Positions 27,417 to 36,794 of a DNA stretch of 64,000 bases are shown piece by piece. The notes under the pieces were generated by a model. It searched no databases. It was not told the DNA's origin and saw only the letters and a list, made by a program, of their open reading frames with translations. The translations under genes and the position numbers were made by a program. Source of the DNA: JAJYQH01 sp036261615 (GTDB lineage Bacteria; Actinomycetota; Actinomycetes; Propionibacteriales; Propionibacteriaceae); contig DATAKK010000104.1 of NCBI GenBank assembly GCA_036261615.1, forward strand, positions 1 to 64,000. The letters run 5' to 3'. How positions within the stretch are numbered: position 1 is the first letter of the stretch; every line of letters begins with the position of its first letter.

Positions 27417-28358
27417 ATGGCTACAGCTCTGGTCACTGGCGGCACCGCGGGCATCGGCAACGCGTTCGTCAGGGCCCTGGCCGCCCGCGGCGACGATCTC
27501 GTCATCGTCGCCCGCGACTCGGAGCGGATGAACTCCCTCGCCGCCGAGCTGAACCGGACCTACGGCGTCGAGGTCGAGTGCCTCCGGGCCGACCTGTCCC
27601 AGCGCGCCGACGTCGACCTGGTGGCGGCCCGCATCGAAGACCCCGAGCGGCCCATCGAGCTCGTCGTCAACAACGCCGGCTTCGGCCTGCACTCGCGGCT
27701 GCTCGACCCCGACGTCGAGCAGCACCGGCTGGCGATGGACGTCATGTGCTTCGCCGTCCTCGTGCTCTCCGGTGCCGCCGCCCGGGCGATGACGGCCCGC
27801 GGGCACGGCCGGATCATCAACGTCTCGTCGACCTCCGCGTGGGCGATGCTCGGCAACTACTCGGCCATCAAGGCGTGGGTGCTGCGCTACACCGAGAGCC
27901 TCGCGATCGAGCTGCGCGGCACCGGGGTGACGGCCACCGCGCTGTGCCCGGGCTGGGTGCACACGGAGTTCCACGACCGGGCCGGCATCTCGGCGACGTC
28001 GCTGCCCGACATCGTGTGGATCCCGGCCGACGAACTGGTCCGCGAGGCGCTCCGCGACGCCGACGCGGGCAAGGTGATCTCCATCCCCACCCTCAAGTGG
28101 AAGGTCGCGATCGCCGTCGCGCAGTACGGGCCCCAGAGCCTCGTGCGCTGGGTCAGCGGCAAGCTCTCGTCGTCCCGGCACGAGCAGAAGGACCGGCAGA
28201 AGGCGAGCATGGCCGCCCGCGTGCAGAGCGTGGCCCAGCGGGCGTCCGACGGCGTGCACCTCGCCGCGGAGAACACCCGTCACGCCGCCGACGCGACCCG
28301 CCACCGGATGACCAGCGCGCTGCACCGCGAGGGGGGTGACAGTGGCAGCCAAGCCTAA
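27417..28358 (+). CDS. Short-chain dehydrogenase/reductase
   Basis: 313 residues from the ATG at 27417. The NADP-type Rossmann motif TGGTAGIG (residues 7-14), NNAG, the catalytic Ser in NVSST and Tyr-Lys pair YSAIK are present, followed by CPGWVHTEF. A C-terminal extension of ~60 residues (after ~250) is charged and helical and may contact membranes. It overlaps the next gene (PlsC) by 23 bp and is followed by an alkyl-DHAP-synthase homologue. By analogy with animal acyl/alkyl-DHAP reductase, also an SDR, it may reduce the keto group of alkyl-DHAP. That role is inference from context. Confidence 0.9.
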   Translation: MATALVTGGTAGIGNAFVRALAARGDDLVIVARDSERMNSLAAELNRTYGVEVECLRADLSQRADVDLVAARIEDPERPIELVVNNAGFGLHSRLLDPDVEQHRLAMDVMCFAVLVLSGAAARAMTARGHGRIINVSSTSAWAMLGNYSAIKAWVLRYTESLAIELRGTGVTATALCPGWVHTEFHDRAGISATSLPDIVWIPADELVREALRDADAGKVISIPTLKWKVAIAVAQYGPQSLVRWVSGKLSSSRHEQKDRQKASMAARVQSVAQRASDGVHLAAENTRHAADATRHRMTSALHREGGDSGSQA

Positions 28359-29238
28359 TCGGGGTCGCTACACGTCCAAGACGAACCTCGTCGCGCGCAC
28401 GGCCGCGCAGATGCTCCTGCTCAAGCCCGTGGTCTGGCGGATGGTGCAGGTCAACGTGCACGGCACCGAGCACCTGGGCACGGTCGAGGGGCCGTTCATC
28501 GCGGTCGCCAACCACTCGAGCCACCTCGACGCCGCGCTGGTCTTCGGCTCGATGCCCCGGCGCCTCAGCCAGAACATGGCCACCGGTGCCGCGGCCGACT
28601 ACTTCTTCGACAAGTGGTGGAAGGCCGCCCCCACGTCCCTGTTCTTCAACGCCTTCCCGATCGAGCGCGGCACCCGGGCCCGCAAGGGGATGGAGACCGA
28701 GTTGCAGAACCCGCGGGCCCGCCGGGGCCTCGCCGGGCAACTGCTCAGCGACGGCGTCCCGCTGTTGATCTTCCCCGAGGGAACCCGCTCGCGCACCGGC
28801 GCGATGGGACCGTTCGTGCCGGGCGCCGCGGCCCTGAGCATCTCGCGCAACGTGCCGGTGATCCCGGTGGCACTGGTCGGCGCGTTCGCCGCGTGGCCCT
28901 ACCAGCAGTCGACCCCGCCGCGGGGACGCCCGCCGGTGCACATCGCCTACGGCCGGCCGATGATCCCCCAGCCGGGTGAGATCGCGCACACCTTCAACGA
29001 GCGCATCCGCCGTCAGGTCATCGAACTGCACGACAGCACTGCGACCGCCTACGGCATGCCGACCCTGGCCGAGTACGCCCGCACCCTGGCCATCGAACGG
29101 GCCCGGCGCTCGGTCGGCACCGGGGACGCCGCGACGTCCACGCCCCCCACCGTCGAGACCTCGGTCACCCCCGTTCTCGACACCACCCCGCCGGAGCCTC
29201 CGGCCGGGACCACCCCCACCGACGCACCTGAGATCTGA
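28336..29238 (+). CDS. plsC: 1-acyl-sn-glycerol-3-phosphate acyltransferase family protein
   Basis: 300 residues. The acyltransferase motif I NHSSHLD (HX4D) and motif III FPEGTRS are intact, with a PIERG-like motif II (FPIERGTRA). These place it in the PlsC/LPLAT superfamily, which acylates the sn-2 position of lysophosphatidate or a related acceptor. The last ~45 residues are a Thr/Pro-rich tail. The GTG start follows a GAGGGG site inside the end of the SDR gene, indicating translational coupling. An alkyl-DHAP-synthase homologue follows after 31 bp. Confidence 0.92.
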   Translation: MTVAAKPNRGRYTSKTNLVARTAAQMLLLKPVVWRMVQVNVHGTEHLGTVEGPFIAVANHSSHLDAALVFGSMPRRLSQNMATGAAADYFFDKWWKAAPTSLFFNAFPIERGTRARKGMETELQNPRARRGLAGQLLSDGVPLLIFPEGTRSRTGAMGPFVPGAAALSISRNVPVIPVALVGAFAAWPYQQSTPPRGRPPVHIAYGRPMIPQPGEIAHTFNERIRRQVIELHDSTATAYGMPTLAEYARTLAIERARRSVGTGDAATSTPPTVETSVTPVLDTTPPEPPAGTTPTDAPEI

Positions 29239-29269
29239 TCGATCGAGCGTTGATCCGAGGAGTAGCACC

Positions 29270-31003
29270 GTGAGCACAGCACCGCAGTCGTCGATGACCG
29301 CGCGCGAGGTCAAGCACCAGAAGTGGTGGGGATGGGGCGAGGAGGGCATCTCCTGGAGCCACGCCGACAAGCCGAAGTTCGCGCCGTTCGTTATGGACAA
29401 GCTCGGCGTCGACGTCAACCTGCCCGCGCCGGGGGCCGATCCGCTGAGCAGCTTCGACGTGCCGCAGAGCCGGCTCAGTGACGAGCTGCGGGCCGAGCTC
29501 GAGCGGCTCATCGGCGCCGCCAACGTCGTCACCGACGACGAGCTGCGGGTCGTGCATGCCTACGGCAAGGGCGTGCGCGACCTCGTCCGGGTGCGGCGCG
29601 GCGAGTTCGGACGCCTGCCCGATGCCGTCGTCTACCCCGGCGGCGAGGCCGACGTGGTGGCCATCGTCGACGCGGTGGTGGCGGCCGACGGCGTCCTCAT
29701 CCCCTACGGCGGCGGCTCGAACATCGTCGCCGCCCTCGAGGCGCTGCCCGACGAGCAGCGCCAGGTGGTCAGCATCGACCTCGGCCGGATGAACAAGGTG
29801 CTTGAGATCGACGAGCAGGCCGGGCTGGCGCGCATCCAGGCCGGGGTGCTCGGCCCGGACATGGAGGACCAGCTCAACGCCAAGGGCTGGACGCTGGGGC
29901 ATTTCCCCGACTCGTTCATCTGGTCGACCCTCGGCGGCTGGATCGCCACCCGCAGCTCCGGCGCGCAGAGCGACAAGTACGGCGACATCTCCGACATCAC
30001 CCGGGGGCTGCGGGTCGTGCTCCCCGGCCGGGTGGTCGCGCTGCGTCCGCTGCCGTCGAGCTCGACCGGGCCGAGCGTGCGGGAGATGATCATCGGCTCG
30101 GAGGGCCGTCTCGGCATCATCACCGAGGCGTGGGTCAACGTGCACCGGGTCGCCGAGGTCCGCGAGATCCAGGCCTACTTCTTCCCCACCTACGACGCCG
30201 GCCTCAAGGCCGCCGAGCAGGTGATGAGCTCGGGCGCCAACCCGATGCTGCTGCGCGTGTCGGACGCCAACGAGACCGAGTTCTCGATGGCCAACGGCAA
30301 GCAGTCGAGCACCGTCGGGCACCTCATGAGCCAGGCGATCCAGCAGGTGATGCTGCGCAAGGGGTGGGACCTCAGCCGCATCTGCCTGTCGTTCATCGGC
30401 TACGAGGGCACCGCCGCGCACGTGCGCTACACCAAGAGCCTGGTCGGCAAGATCGTCCGCGCCAACGGCGGCATGGCGGTCGGGAAGGGCCCGGGCACGC
30501 TGTACGACCAGAAGAAGTTCGACATCCCCTACATCCGCGACTTCCTGCTCGACCGGGGCATCCCCGCGGACGTGAGCGAGACGTCCACGCCGTGGAGCAA
30601 AGTCAAGGAGATCCACGACGAGACGGTGCAGCGGGCCCAGGAGGCCTTCGACGCCACCGGACACCGCGGCTTCATCATGTGCCACCTCTCGCACAGCTAC
30701 CACTCGGGCGCCTGCCAGTACTTCACCTTCGCGATCGCCGACAGCACCGAGTCGAACCTGCGCAGCTACGACACCGTGAAGCGGGCGATCCAGCAGTCGT
30801 TCATGGACCACGGGGGCACGGTCTCGCACCACCACGGCGTCGGCGAGGAACACTCGCCGTGGATGGACCAGGACATCTCCCCGGCCGGGGTCTGGGTGCA
30901 GTCGAAGCTGTTCGAGGCGGTCGACCCGGGCCGCCACCTCAACCCGGGCAAGATCGTGCACGAGGGCCGGCCGGGGATCTCCACCAACAGCGAGGACGCC
31001 TGA
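29270..31003 (+). CDS. FAD-dependent alkyldihydroxyacetonephosphate synthase homologue
   Basis: 577 residues. Starts at the GTG preceded by GAGGAG. Alkyl-DHAP synthase landmarks appear in order: KWWGWG at the N-terminus, the FAD-binding PCMH motif PYGGGSNIV, the GWTLGHFPDS-to-STLGGWIATRSSG region, the C-terminal active-site histidine motif SHHHGVG, and the AVDPGRHLNPGKI tail common to FAD-linked oxidases. In animals this enzyme exchanges the acyl group of acyl-DHAP for a fatty alcohol, making the ether bond. With the SDR and PlsC genes directly upstream, an ether-lipid role is likely. A lactate- or glycolate-oxidase-like role is the main alternative. Confidence 0.9.
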   Translation: MSTAPQSSMTAREVKHQKWWGWGEEGISWSHADKPKFAPFVMDKLGVDVNLPAPGADPLSSFDVPQSRLSDELRAELERLIGAANVVTDDELRVVHAYGKGVRDLVRVRRGEFGRLPDAVVYPGGEADVVAIVDAVVAADGVLIPYGGGSNIVAALEALPDEQRQVVSIDLGRMNKVLEIDEQAGLARIQAGVLGPDMEDQLNAKGWTLGHFPDSFIWSTLGGWIATRSSGAQSDKYGDISDITRGLRVVLPGRVVALRPLPSSSTGPSVREMIIGSEGRLGIITEAWVNVHRVAEVREIQAYFFPTYDAGLKAAEQVMSSGANPMLLRVSDANETEFSMANGKQSSTVGHLMSQAIQQVMLRKGWDLSRICLSFIGYEGTAAHVRYTKSLVGKIVRANGGMAVGKGPGTLYDQKKFDIPYIRDFLLDRGIPADVSETSTPWSKVKEIHDETVQRAQEAFDATGHRGFIMCHLSHSYHSGACQYFTFAIADSTESNLRSYDTVKRAIQQSFMDHGGTVSHHHGVGEEHSPWMDQDISPAGVWVQSKLFEAVDPGRHLNPGKIVHEGRPGISTNSEDA

Positions 31004-31020
31004 CCCATGAGTGACCTGCG

Positions 31021-31773
31021 GTGATCGTAGGAGTCGTCGGATGGACGGTCGTCGTGGTGGCGGCCGTCCTCGTCGGTCTGGCCAAGACCGCCCTGCCCGG
31101 AAGCGGCATCCTGCCGGTCGCCCTCGTGGCCACGGTGCTGCCCGCGAAGGCGTCCACCGGGATCGTGCTGCTCATGCTCATCGTCGGCGACCTCGCCGCG
31201 ATCACCGTCTACCGCCGGGACGCCGACGTCGGGGCGCTCAAGCGGCTGCTGCCGGCCGTCCTCGTCGGGGTCGCCCTCGGCGGCGGCTACCTCTCCTTCG
31301 CCTCCGACCTCGCCACCAAGCGCACGATCGGGGTGATCCTGCTCGCCATGGTGATCTGGACCGTCATCCGCCGGATGCTGTCGAAGCGGCCCAACCCGCA
31401 CCACGGCGACGAGTCGACGATCCACCCGGTGCGGCGGGCCTTCTACGGCAGCCTCGCCGGCTTCACCACCATGGTCGCCAACGCGGGCGGCCCGGTGACC
31501 AGCATCTACATGCTCTCGGCCGGGTTCGACGTGATCCGCTTCCTCGGCACGACCGCCTGGTTCTACTTCGCGGTCAACCTCATCAAGGTGCCGGTCGCCG
31601 TCGCCGTCGGCAGCGTCGGCTGGCACACCGTCGGCGTGGCCGCACTCATGGCGCCGGTGATCATCCTCAGCGCGGTGGTCGGCGTCCGGCTGGCGCGGAT
31701 CATGCCGAAGCGGGTGTTCGACCCGCTGGTGCTCGGCTTCAGCGGCCTGGCCGCCGCCTGGCTGCTGTTCTGA
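31021..31773 (+). CDS. TauE/SafE-family membrane transporter
   Basis: 250 residues with seven to eight membrane segments arranged as two related halves, the pattern of the TauE/SafE (sulfite/anion exporter) family. The first half carries GLAKTALPGSGIL and the second FTTMVANAGGPVTSIYML, corresponding to the paired family motifs. Exported substrates in the family are sulfonate-derived or sulfur compounds; nothing here narrows this. The GTG start lies 17 bp after the preceding gene, so it may be cotranscribed with it. Confidence 0.88.
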   Translation: MIVGVVGWTVVVVAAVLVGLAKTALPGSGILPVALVATVLPAKASTGIVLLMLIVGDLAAITVYRRDADVGALKRLLPAVLVGVALGGGYLSFASDLATKRTIGVILLAMVIWTVIRRMLSKRPNPHHGDESTIHPVRRAFYGSLAGFTTMVANAGGPVTSIYMLSAGFDVIRFLGTTAWFYFAVNLIKVPVAVAVGSVGWHTVGVAALMAPVIILSAVVGVRLARIMPKRVFDPLVLGFSGLAAAWLLF

Positions 31774-31824
31774 GCCGCCCCCGCGGCCGGACGCCGCCAG
31801 GGCCACCTCCGGTAGCCTCGGCAC

Positions 31825-32982
31825 GTGAGTATCGAGGTTCGTGAGATCAGTCCCGACGAGCACCTGGCCTTCGTCACGGACGCCGCCGCCCGGTCGGTTC
31901 CGTCGTCGCCGGTCGTCAGCTTCCTGCAGACGCCGGCCTGGGCGCGGGTGAAGCCGGAGTGGCGGGGCGAGTCGGTGGGCTTCTTCCGCGAGGGCGCCCT
32001 GATCGGGGCCGGCCTCGTGCTCTACCGGGGACTGCCGCGGATCCCCCGCTCGCTCGCCTACCTGCCCGAGGGACCGGTGCTCGACTGGGCCGCCCCCGAT
32101 GTCGCCGAGGCCCTGCAGGCGCTCGCTGCGCACGTGAAGCGCCGCGGCGCCTTCGGGCTGCGGATCGGCCCGACCCTCGTGTGGCGCCGCTGGGACGCCG
32201 ATGCCGTGAAGTCCGCCGTCGCCGACGAGAAGGTCGTCTCCCTCGCGCAGGCCACCCCCACCAGCACCGATCGGGCCGGCACCCGCCTGGTCAACGCGCT
32301 GCGCCACCTCGGCTGGCGGGCACCGAAGGAGGGCGAGGGGTTCGCCGCCGGGCAGCCGCAGTACAACTTCGCCCTGCCCCTCGTCACCGACGACGGCACG
32401 GCCAAGTCGGACGAGGCGCTGCTCGCGGGCATGAACCAGCTGTGGCGGCGCAACATCAAGAAGGCCGACAAGCTCGGCGTCGAGGTGCTGGCCGGCAGTC
32501 GTGACGACCTCGCGCGCTTCCACGAGCTCTACCTCGTCACCGCCGCACGCGACCACTTCACCCCGCGTCCTCTCGGCTACTTCGAGACGATGTGGGACGC
32601 ACTCAACGGCGAGGACCCCGACCGGATGCGGGTGTACCTCGCGACCCACGAGGGCGACCTCGTGGCGGCGACCACCTTCGTGCGCGTCGGGCGACACGCC
32701 TGGTACAGCTACGGGGCGAGCAGCAACGACAAGCGCGAGGTGCGCGGGTCGAACGCGATCCAGTGGCGGATGATCCGCGATGCCCGCGACGCCGGGGCCA
32801 TCGTCTACGACCTGCGCGGCATCACGCCGGGAGTGGGGCTGGACGACCCCGAGATCGGGCTCATCCAGTTCAAGGTGGGCACCGGGGGCGAGGCCTACAG
32901 CTACGTCGGCGAGTGGGACCTGCCGATCAACCGGGCCCTCTACGCGGCCTTCGACTTGTACATGAACCGCCGGCGGCGCTGA
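31825..32982 (+). CDS. FemX/FemAB-type peptidoglycan interpeptide transferase
   Basis: 385 residues of the FemABX fold (tandem GNAT-like domains). Landmarks include FLQTPAWARVKPEW at the N-terminus, MNQLWRRNIKKADKLGVEV with basic residues between the two halves, and YSYGASSNDKREVRGSNAIQW in the second. Such enzymes add amino acids from aminoacyl-tRNA to the lipid II stem peptide. It starts with GTG and is followed within 5 bp by a SulP gene and then an alanine-racemase-fold gene. The latter could supply or edit a D-amino acid for the wall. Confidence 0.9.
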   Translation: MSIEVREISPDEHLAFVTDAAARSVPSSPVVSFLQTPAWARVKPEWRGESVGFFREGALIGAGLVLYRGLPRIPRSLAYLPEGPVLDWAAPDVAEALQALAAHVKRRGAFGLRIGPTLVWRRWDADAVKSAVADEKVVSLAQATPTSTDRAGTRLVNALRHLGWRAPKEGEGFAAGQPQYNFALPLVTDDGTAKSDEALLAGMNQLWRRNIKKADKLGVEVLAGSRDDLARFHELYLVTAARDHFTPRPLGYFETMWDALNGEDPDRMRVYLATHEGDLVAATTFVRVGRHAWYSYGASSNDKREVRGSNAIQWRMIRDARDAGAIVYDLRGITPGVGLDDPEIGLIQFKVGTGGEAYSYVGEWDLPINRALYAAFDLYMNRRRR

Positions 32983-32986
32983 CGCC

Positions 32987-34648
32987 GTGCCCGCACGTCC
33001 GCTGCTCGCCTCCCTGGCCGGCTACCAGCGCGACTGGCTCGCCGGCGACCTCGTCGCGGCCCTCACCCTCACCGCCATCGCGGTGCCCGAGCAGATGGCG
33101 ACGGCGCACCTCGTCGGCGTGCCGGCGGCCACCGGGCTGTGGGCGTTCATCGTCGGCTCGGTCGTCTTCGCCCTCGTCGGGCGGCACCACACGATGTCGG
33201 TGGGCGCGGACTCGACGATCGCCCCGATGATCGCGGCCGGGGCGCTCGCCGTGGCGTCCGCCGGCAGCCCCGGCTACCGCTCGGCGGTCGCGCTCATCGG
33301 GGTGCTGGCCGGGGTCCTGCTCATCGTGGTCGGAGCCGCCCGGCTGGGCTGGGTGGCACAGTTCCTGTCGCGGCCGGCGATGACCGGCGTGCTCATCGGC
33401 ATCGCGCTCGAAATCGCCGTGCACCAGCTGCCGGCACTGCTGGGCCTGCCGGGCGTCGACGGCTCGCTCACCCACCGGGTGCTCACCCTCGCCCGCGAGC
33501 TGGGCGGCGTGCACCCCTGGCCGGTGGTCCTCGGTCTCGGTGTGCTGGCGATCATGATCGTGGCCGAGCGGATCGACGGCCGCATCCCCGGGGCCCTCAT
33601 CGGCGTCGGCCTCGCGACGGTGGCCGTCATCGCCGGACGCCTCGACTCCGCGGGCGTCGCCGTGCTCGGCGGCATCGATGCGGGCCTGCCGCACCCCGAC
33701 CTCACCGCGTGGACGCCGGCGTCCGTGGCCCGGGTGGGGCTCACCGCGCTCACCGTGGCCTTCGTCTGCGTCATGCAGACGGCGACGACCGAGGGCGCGG
33801 TCGAGGACCGCGGGGCGGACCTCGAGCGGGACGTGCTCGCGATCGGGATCGGGTCGCTCGTGGCCGGAGCCGTCGGCACCTTCGGCGTCGACTCGTCCCC
33901 GCCCCGCACCCAGGTGCTCGCGTCGTCGCGGGCCCGGTCGCAGCTGGCCGGGCTGGTCGCGGCCGCGCTCGTGCTCGTCGTGCTGCTCGTGGCGGCGGGA
34001 GCGCTGCGCCGGGTGCCGGAGGCGGCACTGGCCGGCGTCCTGCTGTTCGTGGCCGGCCGGCTGTTCCGGGTGCGCGACCTCGTGCGGGTGCTGCGCTTCG
34101 ACCGCACCGAGTTCGCGACCGGGGTGCTCACCGTGGTGGCCGTGGTCGTGCTCGGCATCGAACAGGCGATCATCGTCGCCATGGCCCTGTCGCTGGCCCT
34201 GCGCGTGCGCGACGAGGCCCGCCCGCGGGACACGCTCATGGGCCAGGAGGTGGGCACCGACCACTGGATCCCCACCGACATCTCCCGCCCGACCCGGCAG
34301 GTGCCCGGGCTGCTCGTCTACCTCGTCTACGCGCCGCTGTGGTACGCCAACGCGGCGCACGTCGTCGGCCGGCTGCGTCGGCTGGTCGCCGCCGCCGACC
34401 CGCCGGTGCGGGCACTGGTGATCGACGTCGCCGCAATGCCCGACCTCGACTTCACCGGTGCGGCGGCCCTTCGCGAGCTCATCGGCGACCTGCACGCCGG
34501 CGGCGTCCGGGTGGCGGTGGCGCGGGCGTCGCACCGGGTGCACCACGAGCTCAAGCACGCGGGGCTGCTGCCGCTCATCGAAAGCGGGGAGGCGTACCTG
34601 TCGGTCGAGGAGGCCGTCGACGCGGTGCGTCCGGACCCGACCCGATAG
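32987..34648 (+). CDS. SulP/SLC26-family anion transporter with STAS domain
   Basis: 553 residues. The first ~420 form the SulP membrane domain (LTAIAVPEQMATAHLVG at the start of the core). The last ~120 form a cytoplasmic STAS domain with the phospho-site-like DLDFTGAAALREL segment. Family substrates are sulfate, bicarbonate or dicarboxylates, and none can be singled out. The GTG start is 5 bp after FemX and the next gene begins 10 bp after the stop, so all three probably share a transcript. Confidence 0.92.
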   Translation: MPARPLLASLAGYQRDWLAGDLVAALTLTAIAVPEQMATAHLVGVPAATGLWAFIVGSVVFALVGRHHTMSVGADSTIAPMIAAGALAVASAGSPGYRSAVALIGVLAGVLLIVVGAARLGWVAQFLSRPAMTGVLIGIALEIAVHQLPALLGLPGVDGSLTHRVLTLARELGGVHPWPVVLGLGVLAIMIVAERIDGRIPGALIGVGLATVAVIAGRLDSAGVAVLGGIDAGLPHPDLTAWTPASVARVGLTALTVAFVCVMQTATTEGAVEDRGADLERDVLAIGIGSLVAGAVGTFGVDSSPPRTQVLASSRARSQLAGLVAAALVLVVLLVAAGALRRVPEAALAGVLLFVAGRLFRVRDLVRVLRFDRTEFATGVLTVVAVVVLGIEQAIIVAMALSLALRVRDEARPRDTLMGQEVGTDHWIPTDISRPTRQVPGLLVYLVYAPLWYANAAHVVGRLRRLVAAADPPVRALVIDVAAMPDLDFTGAAALRELIGDLHAGGVRVAVARASHRVHHELKHAGLLPLIESGEAYLSVEEAVDAVRPDPTR

Positions 34649-34657
34649 CCTCGCGGC

Positions 34658-35689
34658 ATGACTCTCACCCTGCACGTCGACACCGACGCCTGGCGCGCCC
34701 ACCTGCGCCGCTTCGCCGACGACACCCCCGGGCTGGTGCCGGTGGCCAAGGGCAACGGGTACGGGTTCGGCCTCGCGCGGCTCGCCGAGGAGACGGTGCG
34801 GCTGGGCGTCGACACGCTCGCCGTCGGGATGGTGCACGAGGTCGCGGAGGTGCGGGCGGCCGGGTTCACGGGCGACGTCGTCGTCCTGACCCCCTGGACG
34901 CCGGCCGACGGGACCGAGGTGCTCGACGACCCCCGGACCCTCGTCACCGTCTCGCGCCTCGACGACCTGCGCCACCTCGCCGGGGACCGGCGCGACACCC
35001 GGATCCTGCTCGAGGTGCGCACCTCGATGCGCCGCCACGGCCTGCCCCCCGCCGAGCTCGACCAGGCGGTGGCCGTCGTCGCCGGCTCCCCGCTGCGCGT
35101 GGAGGGGTGGACGATCCACCTGCCGATGGTCGCCGCCGGTCGTCTGGCCGAGGCACGCCGGCTGGCGTCCGCGGCCCTCGACGCGTTCGAGGCGCCGCTG
35201 TGGCTGTCGCACCTCTCCGTCGACGAATACCGGACGCTGGCGGGCGAGGTGTCCGTGCCGCTGCGCCTGCGCGTCGGCACCGCGCTGTGGCTCGGCGCGC
35301 CCCGGACCCGGCGGGTGACCGCCCGCGTGCTCGACGTGCACCCCGTGGAACGGGGCGAGCGGGTGGGCTACTGGCAGCGGCGGATGCCGCGCTCGGGGTA
35401 CGTCGTCGTCGTCTCCGGCGGCACGGCCAACGGCGTCGCGATGGAGGCGCCCACCGCGGCCGCGACCGCCCGGCAGCGCCTGGTCGCCGCGGCGTCCGGC
35501 TCGATGGAGGCGCTCGGGCTCGCCCTGTCGCCCTATCGGATCGACGGCCGCAAGCGCTTCTTCGTCGAGCCTCCGCACATGCAGTCGTCGCTCGTCTTCC
35601 TGCCCGCGGACGCCGGGGTCGCGATCGGCGACGAGGTGCCGGTCGAGGTGCGCCTCACCACGGTCAGCGTCGACCGGATCGAGGGCTGA
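34658..35689 (+). CDS. Alanine-racemase-fold PLP protein
   Basis: 343 residues with the alanine racemase TIM barrel plus C-terminal beta domain. The PLP lysine motif reads VAKGNGYGFG (Lys near residue 30) instead of the usual VKADAYGHG. Later landmarks of true Alr, such as the catalytic Tyr motif of the C-terminal domain, are hard to place. It may be a divergent amino-acid racemase or a PLP protein with another role. It follows FemX and SulP in one apparent operon, suggesting a link to cell-wall peptide synthesis. The stop is six bases from that of the opposing PIG-V gene. Confidence 0.78.
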   Translation: MTLTLHVDTDAWRAHLRRFADDTPGLVPVAKGNGYGFGLARLAEETVRLGVDTLAVGMVHEVAEVRAAGFTGDVVVLTPWTPADGTEVLDDPRTLVTVSRLDDLRHLAGDRRDTRILLEVRTSMRRHGLPPAELDQAVAVVAGSPLRVEGWTIHLPMVAAGRLAEARRLASAALDAFEAPLWLSHLSVDEYRTLAGEVSVPLRLRVGTALWLGAPRTRRVTARVLDVHPVERGERVGYWQRRMPRSGYVVVVSGGTANGVAMEAPTAAATARQRLVAAASGSMEALGLALSPYRIDGRKRFFVEPPHMQSSLVFLPADAGVAIGDEVPVEVRLTTVSVDRIEG

Positions 35690-35695
35690 GCGGGG

Positions 35696-36790
35696 TCAGC
35701 TGGCCCAGTGGCCGGAGAAGAACAGCCACGACCAGCCGACCACCGAAACGCAGGACGCCGCGACCGCGACCGCGACGAACCCGGTCCACAACAGCCGGCC
35801 GAGCTCGGAGCGCGGCCTGCGGGTGGCCAGGTCGGCGAGCAGCAGGAACAGCGGGAACCACAGCAGCAGCGCCCGGTTGCTCGACATCCACCAGTAGCTC
35901 GTCGCGAAGACGAGCACCTGGGTGCCGACGAAGGCGGCCTCCGGCCACTCCCGGCGCACCAGGCACCAGATGGTCGTCGCGGTGCCGAGGGCGACGGTGA
36001 CGATCTCGCAGGCGAACATCACCGCCACCAGTTTCTGGCCCGGCGGCCAGTACGAGGGGTGAGCGGCCGCCAGGGTGGTGAGGAACGCATCCACCGGGGA
36101 GTGGATGCCCCGACGGCTCCACCCCTGGCTCTGGGCGTCGAACCAGGCCGTCCACGACCCGGTGAGCCCGTGCAGGAAGGCGAGGTAGCCGAGCACCACG
36201 GCGGTCGGCAGGAGCAGCACCACCAGCCGGGGCAGGCTGCGTCCCTTCTGGTACAGGGCGAGGACGACCAGCGCGACGACGAGGAACACCCCGCTCACCC
36301 GGAACGCGCAGGCGATCGCCGCGAGCAGCGCCGCCTGCAGCCAGTTGCGGGAGAGCGCCCGTTCCCAGGCCCAGAAGGCGGCGGCGGCGAAGGGCGCCTC
36401 CGTGTAGGGCACGGCCGTGAACACGGTCATCGGAGCGATCAGCCAGAACACGGCCGGCAGCACGCCGCCCAGCCGGTACAGCGCCCACGCCGCCAGCGCC
36501 GACCCGATGAGCGCGAGCAGTTCGCCCGTGACGAGCGGGGGGACGCCGACCACGGCCAGGGAGCCCATGACGGCGGGGAGCGCGGGGAAGAACGCCATGT
36601 TCTGAGGGTCGGCGTAGCCGTCGCGCGCGATCGCCAGGAAGTGCTGCACGTCCCAACCGGACAGGGCGTCGGACAGCCGGCGCCGGCTGCTCAGCAGGAC
36701 GATGAGCAGCGCCAGCAGCACGAGGCCGCGGCTGGCCAGCCAGGTCTGCACGACCAGCCTCGGCTCGAGGGAGGAGCGCGCCCGGGTCAC
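35696..36790 (-). CDS. PIG-V-like GT-C mannosyltransferase
   Basis: 364 residues with about ten membrane segments. The first loop holds the GT-C/PIG-V type motif GWDVQHFLAIARDGY with the catalytic-type acidic residue, followed by FFPALP and VFTAVPYTEAPF, typical of PIG-V homologues. Such enzymes use polyprenyl-phosphate mannose outside the membrane; the acceptor here is unknown. It is the last gene of a four-gene envelope operon (DUF5318, PBP, GT87, this gene), with a 4-bp gap to the previous one. Confidence 0.85.
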   Translation of the reverse strand: MTRARSSLEPRLVVQTWLASRGLVLLALLIVLLSSRRRLSDALSGWDVQHFLAIARDGYADPQNMAFFPALPAVMGSLAVVGVPPLVTGELLALIGSALAAWALYRLGGVLPAVFWLIAPMTVFTAVPYTEAPFAAAAFWAWERALSRNWLQAALLAAIACAFRVSGVFLVVALVVLALYQKGRSLPRLVVLLLPTAVVLGYLAFLHGLTGSWTAWFDAQSQGWSRRGIHSPVDAFLTTLAAAHPSYWPPGQKLVAVMFACEIVTVALGTATTIWCLVRREWPEAAFVGTQVLVFATSYWWMSSNRALLLWFPLFLLLADLATRRPRSELGRLLWTGFVAVAVAASCVSVVGWSWLFFSGHWAS

Positions 36791-36794
36791 CGGC

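Noticed and set aside
31008..31025. Mini-ORF ATGAGTGACCTGCGGTGA before the TauE gene
   Set aside because: Five codons only; it overlaps the GTG start of the transporter and is more likely incidental than a leader peptide.
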